Translations under genes and position numbers: made by a program
Part shown: positions 1-5,552 of the stretch, in pieces
How positions within the stretch are numbered: position 1 is the first letter of the stretch
Layout: each line of letters opens with the position of its first letter
NCBI GenBank assembly: GCA_030636125.1
Contig: DAOVXM010000208.1
Coordinates: forward strand, 1 to 5,552
Direction of reading: 5' to 3'
Origin: Chloroflexota bacterium
GTDB lineage: Bacteria; Chloroflexota; Anaerolineae; Anaerolineales; UBA4823
DNA length: 5,552 nt
Notes under the pieces: generated by a model
Told to the model about the DNA's origin: nothing
Seen by the model: only the letters and a program-made list of their open reading frames with translations
The model's database searches: none

Positions 1-3000
1 ACCAACACCCGGGTATTCCCAGCCTGTTGGAAAAGTTTCTGGGGGAGGTGGTTCTTCTCCATTTTGAAGATCTTCCTCTCCGTATACATTAGTGGCATTC
101 TCAGAAAGCACTCGCGCCCGTTCTGGAGGATAGATATCGTCTTGTGGAGATGGTTGGTCGTTTATTACTTTAACCGTGTCGTTAGAAACCTGCGTATTAC
201 CTGGGGAGGACGCTTTGTACTGAGCTGCATCAGTTGATAGAGTCACGTTAAAATCCCTCGTAACTTTGTCAACCAACACTTTAGGTTCAGCGCCCGTGGG
301 ATCTACACGCCCCTCTACCAGTACGATATTATCGTATTCGATGAGCTCGGATACCTTGGCCCAGGTTCTTGGAAAGATAACCAAATCGATCGTGCCCTGT
401 AAATCCTCCAGAGTGGCAAAAGCCATCGGTCTACCAGCTTTACTTTGATGGTGGCGGATGCGGACGATTAATCCCGCAACCCGCACACGTTCTTCTGCAG
501 ATGCTTCAGCGAGCTGGGCTGAAAAATGTGTAACCGCTTCAGTGAGATCATCCATTACAGGACTGAGGGGATGGTCAGACACATACAAACCGATCAGTTC
601 ACGCTCCCAGTTAAGCACCTCCCGCCGGCTTACTTCAGTTATTGCCTCAGGTAAGGAAATTTCATCTTTCATGCCTGTGTGCTCACCAAATAGGCTCAGC
701 TGCCCCATATCAATTGCCCGAAAATGGGAAGAGCTCACCAATACTATCCGATCGATACCATCTAGAAGTGCGATGCGTGATCCGAAACAGTCCAATGCTC
801 CCACCCGGATCAGGCATTCTAAAGCTCGTTTGCCTACCTGACGCAGGTCTACCCGGTGGACGAAATCGTTGAGATCAGCGAAGGGCAGCTCACCTCGTCC
901 TTCAAGGATGGCATCAACTGGGCCTTGCCCAACATTTCTAACCGCGCCCAGGCCAAAACGAATCGTGGAGGTATCATCCGCATGGTCTTCAATAGTGAAA
1001 CCCCATCCACTGTGGTTTATGTCGGGTGGCTCAACAGCAATTCCCATCCGACGACAATCGGCCACATAGAGAGCAACCTTGGCACTATCGTTCAAATTGA
1101 CCGATAATAAAGCCGTCATGTATTCCACAGGGTAATGAGTCTTGAGGTAAGCAGTTTGTACAGCAATTATTCCATAATCAGCCGCATGTGCCTTGTTGAA
1201 ACCGTACCTTGCAAACTCCTCCCAATCGTCAAAGATATCGCATGCAGTATCCTCAGGAATGCCATTATTTATCGCACCCTGAACGAATTTCTCTCGGTGT
1301 TTTTGAAGCTTCTCTTTTTGCTTCTTCGCGACAGCTTTGCGCAGGTCATCCGCCTCCGGCGCAGAGTACCCTGCCAGATCCATCACAGCAAACATCAGCT
1401 GTTCCTGGTAAACAGGGTATCCATAAGTTTCTTGGAATATTGGCTCAAGCTTGGGGTGACGGTAAGTCACTTCTTCTTCCCCATGCATACGCTGGATATA
1501 TCCAGGAATAAAATCCATTGGACCAGGACGGAAAAGAGCTACCATCGCAATAACATTCGCTAGCTCATTGGGTTTCATTTGCATTAACCAGCGGCGCATG
1601 CCCGAACCCTCGACCTGGAATACACCAGCCGTCTCTCCACGCCCAAGGAGATCATACGTCTCAGGATCATCAACTGGAATATTGCCTAGAGTGTATCTCA
1701 CCCCATGTCGCTGGTTAATCAAATCACAAGCCTGTGCCATGATAGTTAGCGTTGAGAGGCCAAGGAAATCAACCTTTAGTAACCCAAGCGAATCCAAGAT
1801 GGACATCTCGAATTGGGTGACCGTCTTAATCGGGCTATCTTCTGCCGAGGCCCCTGTTGGACGGTGAAGTGGAATATATTCAATAGTTGGCTTGTCAGTA
1901 ATGATTACCCCGGCTGCGTGAGTGCCGGCATTACGCACAACACCCTCCATATTCGCGGCAGTGTCAATCAAATCACGGATATAGGAGGCAGATTCGTAAG
2001 CTTGCTTGAACTCTGAGACTTCTTCGATAGCTTGATTTATTGACACTGGCTTGCCGGGAATATTCGGAACCATCTTAGCAACACGATCCACTTCGTTTAG
2101 TGGAATATCCATAACCCGGCCCACATCCCGGATTGCCGCCCTGGCTCCCAAAGTACCAAAGGTAATTACCTGAGCCACTTTGTCGTGCCCATATTTTTGG
2201 GCGGTGTACTCCATCATCTCAGCGCGCCGGTCATCTCGAAAATCGAGATCAATATCGGGCATTGAGATCCGCCCCGGATTCAAGAATCGCTCGAATATCA
2301 AGCCGTGCTCAATAGGATCCACCAGAGTAATATCTAATGTGTATGCCACGATTGAACCAGCAGCCGAGCCACGCGCGTTATACCAGATACCTTGCTCGCG
2401 AGCGTAACGGCACATATCCCAAACGATGAGGAAATACGTATCAAATCCCATCTGGTGAATGATATCCAGCTCGTAATCCAGGCGTTCTATAACCTCTGGA
2501 TCTTTGGCACGAGAACTATAGCGCCGTTCCAAGCCTACTTCACATAACTCCCGCAGATAATTGTCAGCTGTATAGCTCGGAGGAACATCAAAATTTGGGA
2601 GACGATATCCTTTGAAGCCCAGGTCAATATTGCAACGTTCAGCGATGAGTAAAGTATTGCTGATCGCCTCCGGAACCTCTGGAAATAATGAAGCCATATC
2701 GTCAGGGCTGCGCAAATAATAGGAATTATCGGTCATGCGCATGCGATTAGGATCGCTCAACACACAGCCTGTCTGGATGGCAAGCAGGATATCCTGGAAG
2801 CGCGCATCCTCTAGATCCACATAGTGCACGTCGTTTGTGGCAACAAAGCGACTATTGTAGTGTCGTCCAAGGTCAATCAGGTTTTTATTGATACTTGCTA
2901 AATCCTTGATATCGTGAGATTGCAGTTCTAGGAAGAACCTCTCCGCGCCAAAAACATCATAGTACCAATCCAACTGTCGACGAGCAGCATCCAGATTTCC

Positions 3001-3444
3001 TTCTCGTATATATCGAGGAATTTCAGCAGACATACAACCCGACGTGCAGATCAACCCCTCAGCATGTTGAGCCAGGAGTTCGTGATCAACACGTGGGTAA
3101 TAATAAAATCCGTCAAGTTGAGCTGCACTTGCTAATTTAAGCAGGTTTTTATAACCAATTTCGTTCTCAGCTAAGAGAAGCAAGTGTGAAGATCTCTTAT
3201 CCAATTGAGGGACGCGGTCATGCATACCACGTGCTGCCAAATATGCTTCAACACCAATGATCGGTTTAATACCTTCAGCCGTGGCGGCATTGTAAAAGTC
3301 GATCACGCCAAACATCGAGCCATGATCTGTCAGGGCCATGGCAGGCATCTCCATCTCTTTGGCACGTTTAATCAGCTTTTTAATATTACTGAAGCCATCG
3401 AGCAGAGAATATTCAGAGTGGACGTGAAGGTGAACAAAGGACAT
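1..3444 (-). CDS. dnaE: DNA polymerase III subunit alpha (DnaE1 type), 3' end beyond the window
   Basis: This is the catalytic subunit of the replicative DNA polymerase, a C-family enzyme. The frame is free of stops for 1148 codons and open at base 1. The start is fixed: the family N-terminus MSFVHLHVHSEYSLLDG begins at this ATG and an in-frame TGA lies four codons upstream. Visible parts are the PHP domain (residues 1 to about 210; HLHVHS 5-10, TDHGSMFG 39-46, TSGC 134-137, NDVHY 204-208); GSAAGS 359-364; catalytic PDIDLDF 396-402 (D397, D399) and KVDFLGL 557-563 (D559); THAAGV 508-513; FQVEGSGM 609-616; RPGPM 639-643; YQEQLM 679-684; FNKAHAADYG 749-758; a helix-hairpin-helix region about 830-885; the clamp motif QLSLF 915-919; an OB fold about 986-1060; and an acidic, Pro-rich tail 1065-1148. 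E. coli alpha has 1160 residues, so probably under about 100 residues are missing. No Shine-Dalgarno sequence precedes the start. Identity is very secure. Confidence 0.98.
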   Translation of the reverse strand, partial: MSFVHLHVHSEYSLLDGFSNIKKLIKRAKEMEMPAMALTDHGSMFGVIDFYNAATAEGIKPIIGVEAYLAARGMHDRVPQLDKRSSHLLLLAENEIGYKNLLKLASAAQLDGFYYYPRVDHELLAQHAEGLICTSGCMSAEIPRYIREGNLDAARRQLDWYYDVFGAERFFLELQSHDIKDLASINKNLIDLGRHYNSRFVATNDVHYVDLEDARFQDILLAIQTGCVLSDPNRMRMTDNSYYLRSPDDMASLFPEVPEAISNTLLIAERCNIDLGFKGYRLPNFDVPPSYTADNYLRELCEVGLERRYSSRAKDPEVIERLDYELDIIHQMGFDTYFLIVWDMCRYAREQGIWYNARGSAAGSIVAYTLDITLVDPIEHGLIFERFLNPGRISMPDIDLDFRDDRRAEMMEYTAQKYGHDKVAQVITFGTLGARAAIRDVGRVMDIPLNEVDRVAKMVPNIPGKPVSINQAIEEVSEFKQAYESASYIRDLIDTAANMEGVVRNAGTHAAGVIITDKPTIEYIPLHRPTGASAEDSPIKTVTQFEMSILDSLGLLKVDFLGLSTLTIMAQACDLINQRHGVRYTLGNIPVDDPETYDLLGRGETAGVFQVEGSGMRRWLMQMKPNELANVIAMVALFRPGPMDFIPGYIQRMHGEEEVTYRHPKLEPIFQETYGYPVYQEQLMFAVMDLAGYSAPEADDLRKAVAKKQKEKLQKHREKFVQGAINNGIPEDTACDIFDDWEEFARYGFNKAHAADYGIIAVQTAYLKTHYPVEYMTALLSVNLNDSAKVALYVADCRRMGIAVEPPDINHSGWGFTIEDHADDTSTIRFGLGAVRNVGQGPVDAILEGRGELPFADLNDFVHRVDLRQVGKRALECLIRVGALDCFGSRIALLDGIDRIVLVSSSHFRAIDMGQLSLFGEHTGMKDEISLPEAITEVSRREVLNWERELIGLYVSDHPLSPVMDDLTEAVTHFSAQLAEASAEERVRVAGLIVRIRHHQSKAGRPMAFATLEDLQGTIDLVIFPRTWAKVSELIEYDNIVLVEGRVDPTGAEPKVLVDKVTRDFNVTLSTDAAQYKASSPGNTQVSNDTVKVINDQPSPQDDIYPPERARVLSENATNVYGEEDLQNGEEPPPPETFPTGWEYPGVG
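688..702 (-). other. Beta-clamp binding motif QLSLF within DnaE
   Basis: Residues 915-919 read QLSLF, preceded by MG and followed by GEH. This matches the consensus pentapeptide (QL[S/D]LF) that docks proteins into the hydrophobic cleft of the sliding clamp DnaN. It sits between the helix-hairpin-helix region and the OB fold, where the internal clamp site of E. coli alpha (a weaker QADMF-type sequence) lies. That the peptide binds the clamp is inferred from the motif and its position. Confidence 0.85.
2239..2259 (-). other. Polymerase catalytic motif PDIDLDF within DnaE
   Basis: Residues 396-402 form the palm-domain motif of C-family polymerases. D397 and D399 correspond to the E. coli alpha catalytic aspartates 401 and 403. 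The third carboxylate is D559 in KVDFLGL, matching E. coli D555. All three are present, so the polymerase site looks functional. Confidence 0.93.
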
Positions 3445-3501
3445 GAAAAAAGATCAAATGGATAATAAATCGATTGGTTAACAAGTTCTAAGCTTATTTC
3501 G

Positions 3502-3528
3502 ATTAGGGGATACCCCCAGCCTCCTAAT
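3502..3528 (-). promoter_or_regulatory. Hairpin burying an AGGAGG sequence in the presumed dnaE leader
   Basis: On the minus strand ATTAGG, a bulged A and GG pair with CC and CCTAAT, giving eight base pairs with one bulge and a 10-nt loop. The AGGAGG at 3520-3525 lies wholly within the 5' arm. A second, mutually exclusive hairpin (GGGG, loop TAT, CCCC; 3506-3516) would free it. No ATG, GTG or TTG lies at a usable distance after AGGAGG, and the dnaE start is about 75 nt downstream. The pairing is seen directly; any regulatory role is inference. Confidence 0.4.
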
Positions 3529-3557
3529 TCTAAACCAACACACTATCAGTTGCATAA

Positions 3558-3566
3558 ATTATAGCA
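3558..3566 (-). promoter_or_regulatory. Candidate dnaE promoter, extended -10 TGCTATAAT
   Basis: The minus strand reads TGC directly before a perfect TATAAT hexamer (3563 to 3558). No good -35 hexamer stands 16 to 18 bp upstream, but an extended -10 can work without one in sigma-70-type promoters. Initiation would be expected near 3551, giving a dnaE leader of about 107 nt that includes the hairpin at 3502-3528. A weaker TATTAT at 3467-3462 would give a nearly leaderless mRNA and cannot be excluded. Confidence 0.6.
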
Positions 3567-3604
3567 CGTTGAAGCAGAAAGAACCTGACTGTAAACTTAA
3601 AAAA

Positions 3605-3618
3605 TTCGTCACAACGAA
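3605..3618. repeat. Short inverted repeat TTCGT-CACA-ACGAA
   Basis: Two perfect 5-bp arms flank a 4-bp spacer. It lies between the two candidate promoters, about 40 bp upstream of the dnaE -10 and about 105 bp upstream of the secA -10. Its size suits a small dyad operator, but a repeat this short can occur by chance in AT-rich DNA. I do not recognise it as the site of a known regulator. Confidence 0.25.
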
Positions 3619-3719
3619 ATAATTTAACATTCCTTGACTGTATCCAACTCCCCATTTTTACCAAACAACTCAGATACTATCCGAAACCTCCCTACACTAA
3701 CAATATTCTAATATGCCTA

Positions 3720-3728
3720 TGCTATAAT
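3720..3728 (+). promoter_or_regulatory. Candidate secA promoter, extended -10 TGCTATAAT
   Basis: TGC immediately precedes a perfect TATAAT. The -35 region 17 bp upstream (around ACAATA, 3700-3705) is poor, so this would be an extended -10 promoter. Initiation near 3735 would leave a leader of about 16 nt containing only the ribosome binding site. The match, and its position just upstream of a strong Shine-Dalgarno sequence, make it the best promoter candidate for secA. Confidence 0.7.
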
Positions 3729-3737
3729 CGCACGAAT

Positions 3738-3742
3738 GAGGT
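3738..3742 (+). promoter_or_regulatory. Ribosome binding site of secA (GAGGT)
   Basis: GAGGT lies 8 nt before the ATG at 3751 and is complementary to the 3' end of 16S rRNA. It supports this start codon, which also gives the normal SecA N-terminus MLKKIVKVIGGDPNKREIEKY. Confidence 0.8.
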
Positions 3743-3750
3743 AACTTATT

Positions 3751-5552
3751 ATGCTGAAAAAAATTGTTAAAGTTATCGGTGGCGACCCGAATAAGCGCGA
3801 AATCGAAAAATACTCGGATGTTGTTAACCAAATCAACTCGCTCGAAGGGCAGTTTGAATCATTAAGCGAGCAGGCTCTGCGTGACAAGACAATTGAACTA
3901 AGGTCACGCTTAAATAATCGGGAAACGCTCGACGATATGCTACCTGAAGCATTCGCCGTTGTTCGCGAGGCTAGCAAACGCACCATTGGCTTACGTCACT
4001 TTGATGTGCAGTTAATTGGCGGGATTGCCTTACATCAAGGCAAAATCGCTGAGATGCGAACTGGCGAAGGCAAGACCTTGGTTGCCACCCTACCCCTCTA
4101 CCTTAACGCTTTAACTGGTAGAGGGGGGCATCTAGTTACGGTGAATGACTACTTAGCCCGTCGTGACGCGCGTTGGATGGCACCGATATATCACATACTT
4201 GGCCTGAGTGTCGGCGTTTTGCAAATGGCATCCCGTACCGAAAATGGTAAAAAAGCCTTTATAGTCGACCTGGAACGAGAATCCCCCCATGAAGATCAAC
4301 ACCAATTGCAGATGGTGCCCCGGCGTGAGGCCTATGCTGCCGATATCACCTATGGCACAAACAGCGAATTCGGTTTTGACTACCTGCGCGATAATATGGC
4401 GATGCGCCTGGAAGACCGGGTACAGCGCAGCCACCACTACACCATCATCGACGAGGTGGATAATGTACTGATCGATGAAGCGCGCACACCATTAATCATA
4501 TCCGGACCCGCACAAGATGAGGCTGAATGGTATGTGAAAATGGCCCAAGTGGTAAAACAATTACGACCTGGAGATTATGAAGTAAGCGAGAAAGACCGTA
4601 ATATCACCCTGACAGAGTTGGGTGAGACCCATATCGAAGAATTGCTCGGAATGCCCCTGAGAGACCCTGATCGTCCGGAGGACGTGACACCCGAACAAGC
4701 CCGCATGTTAGGTTATCTTGAGCAAGCCCTACGAGCCCAACACCTATTCCGGCGTAATAAAGACTATTTAATACAAGCCAGCAAAGTGGTTATCATTGAC
4801 GAATTTACCGGTCGTCTTATGCCAGGTCGGCGCTGGTCTGACGGACTGCACCAAGCCGTGGAAGCTAAAGAAGGTGTGCGCGTCCAGGCTGAGAACGTCA
4901 CATACGCCACGATCACTATTCAAAACTATTACCGAATGTATGAAAAGCTCTCTGGCATGACCGGTACAGCGGTCACTGAAGCAGAAGAGTTTGACACTAT
5001 CTATAAGCTTGATGTACTTGCCATTCCAACCAATCTTGAATTCCTGGCTTCTCGCGTTGAATCCGACATGGAAGAGATCGAAGACCGTGATGAACAGGGG
5101 TACAAATTCATTTACTACGCACGATCCGACGATCCCCAAAAAGAACAAATATTTTGGAAGCGCAAGGATTATCCGGATATCGTATACCGCACCGAAGAAT
5201 CCAAACTGCGCTCACTCACCCAGGAGATCATGGAATACCATGTCATTGGCAGGCCAATTCTTTTGGGGACGACCTCGGTTGAACTCTCCGAAAAAATCTC
5301 TGCTCGCTTGCGGGCGGAACCGATCCGTCGACTAGCCCAAGTGTTAATTATCCGCCAGACCTGGTTTGACGTAAACGAACGCATAGAAGATGGTCGCCAA
5401 GTCGATGAACTACAATTTCTCAACGCGCCCTTATCCTTATTGATCCCTTCAGAACTCCGCAAAATGGCCCGGGAATTGGAAATTTCCTTCAATCCAGAAG
5501 ACCCTCAGAATCTTAAACGTTTGATGTCTATCCTAGAATTGACACAGATTGA
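3751..5552 (+). CDS. secA: Protein translocase ATPase SecA, 3' end beyond the window
   Basis: SecA binds preproteins and drives them through the SecYEG channel in the cytoplasmic membrane by ATP hydrolysis. The window shows its first 600 codons without a stop. Visible parts are the N-terminus with GGDPNKREIEKY; Walker A MRTGEGKT 102-109; VTVNDYLARRDA 129-140; YGTNSEFGFDYLRDNM 201-216; Walker B DEVD 234-237, followed by LIDEARTPLIISG; the preprotein cross-linking domain about 222-360; DEFTGRLMPGRRWSDGLHQA 350-369; EAKEGV 371-376; YEKLSGMTGTA 397-407; PTN 426-428; and the start of nucleotide-binding domain 2 with GTTSVELSE 506-514. Against E. coli SecA there are extra segments near 163-190 (about 24 residues), 431-473 (about 38) and from about 521 on (at least 80), consistent, from memory, with Chloroflexota SecA. 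The expected HNVLNAK and AGRGTDI motifs, helical scaffold and C-terminus must lie beyond the edge. SDNVL replaces the usual DSILI-type wording after Walker B (DNVLI here), a mild change. Identity is secure. Confidence 0.98.
   Translation, partial: MLKKIVKVIGGDPNKREIEKYSDVVNQINSLEGQFESLSEQALRDKTIELRSRLNNRETLDDMLPEAFAVVREASKRTIGLRHFDVQLIGGIALHQGKIAEMRTGEGKTLVATLPLYLNALTGRGGHLVTVNDYLARRDARWMAPIYHILGLSVGVLQMASRTENGKKAFIVDLERESPHEDQHQLQMVPRREAYAADITYGTNSEFGFDYLRDNMAMRLEDRVQRSHHYTIIDEVDNVLIDEARTPLIISGPAQDEAEWYVKMAQVVKQLRPGDYEVSEKDRNITLTELGETHIEELLGMPLRDPDRPEDVTPEQARMLGYLEQALRAQHLFRRNKDYLIQASKVVIIDEFTGRLMPGRRWSDGLHQAVEAKEGVRVQAENVTYATITIQNYYRMYEKLSGMTGTAVTEAEEFDTIYKLDVLAIPTNLEFLASRVESDMEEIEDRDEQGYKFIYYARSDDPQKEQIFWKRKDYPDIVYRTEESKLRSLTQEIMEYHVIGRPILLGTTSVELSEKISARLRAEPIRRLAQVLIIRQTWFDVNERIEDGRQVDELQFLNAPLSLLIPSELRKMARELEISFNPEDPQNLKRLMSILELTQI

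Larger units (their letters stand above)
3445..3750. other. Divergent intergenic region between dnaE and secA
   Basis: This 306-bp AT-rich stretch separates the two start codons and contains no convincing gene. It should hold the promoters and leaders of both genes. Visible elements are two outward-facing extended -10 sequences, a hairpin in the presumed dnaE leader, a short inverted repeat near the middle, and the secA ribosome binding site. No rho-independent terminator is seen, as expected for the space between divergent genes. Confidence 0.85.

Noticed and set aside
458..1563. Several plus-strand open frames up to 142 codons (such as 458-841, 856-1107, 1135-1563)
   Set aside because: They lie wholly opposite dnaE, whose frame is intact and rich in family motifs. 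Their translations show no recognisable domain and they lack convincing ribosome binding sites.
1568..3465. Further plus-strand open frames (1568-1867, 1813-2016, 2180-2407, 3205-3465)
   Set aside because: They are antisense shadows of dnaE with compositions expected from its reverse complement.
3506..3516. GGGG-ATA-CCCC as a rho-independent terminator
   Set aside because: The stem is only 4 bp, no T-run follows on either strand, and the location upstream of two divergent genes makes a terminator unlikely.
3634..3639. TTGACT, a good -35-like hexamer on the plus strand
   Set aside because: No acceptable -10 stands 16 to 18 bp downstream (the bases there are TTTACC-like), and it is far too distant from the TATAAT at 3723 to pair with it.
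4289..5335. Plus-strand frames 4289-4471 and 4991-5335 overlapping secA
   Set aside because: They are out-of-frame shadows inside secA. The true frame carries Walker B and the nucleotide-binding domain 2 motifs across the same bases.
3717..5492. Minus-strand open frames of 89 to 126 codons (3717-3986, 4153-4437, 4768-5148, 5169-5492)
   Set aside because: All are antisense to secA, which is continuous with clear motifs. The first also starts inside secA and runs over its start and promoter.
5311..5552. Frameshift or pseudogene in secA because core motifs fail to appear after residue 520
   Set aside because: The frame stays open to the edge with ordinary codon use and protein-like composition, and similar inserts are recalled in related SecA proteins, so an insertion explains it better.

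Overview
The window holds the 5' parts of two large, divergently transcribed housekeeping genes, separated by a 306-bp intergenic region. Both genes run off the window. No RNA gene, mobile element, CRISPR array or accessory gene is visible, and I do not see a previously undescribed system. The points of interest are lineage-type features of the two proteins and the layout of the divergent control region.

Left part (1-3444, minus strand): dnaE, the replicative DNA polymerase III alpha subunit. It is uninterrupted for 1148 codons and still open at base 1. It carries a complete PHP domain with all nine expected metal ligands, the full C-family polymerase core with its three catalytic aspartates, a helix-hairpin-helix region, a consensus beta-clamp binding peptide (QLSLF), an OB fold and the start of an acidic, proline-rich tail.

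Middle (3445-3750): the shared upstream region. Each strand has a perfect extended -10 hexamer (TGCTATAAT), one reading toward dnaE and one toward secA. The likely dnaE leader holds a hairpin that buries an AGGAGG sequence. dnaE itself has no Shine-Dalgarno sequence next to its start, whereas secA has a normal one.

Right part (3751-5552, plus strand): secA, the ATPase motor of the Sec protein translocase, open for 600 codons and cut by the right edge inside nucleotide-binding domain 2. Compared with E. coli SecA it has three insertions, the third at least about 80 residues long and not finished in the window.

Organism: the GC content looks moderate. The DnaE wording (WYNARGSAAGS, FQVEGSGMRRWL, MSFVHLHVHSEYSLLDG) and the set of SecA insertions resemble, from memory, proteins of Chloroflexota, probably the Anaerolineae side. 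This is recognition without a database search and should be held at moderate confidence. The two genes serve separate jobs, chromosome replication and protein export; only the shared upstream region links them here.
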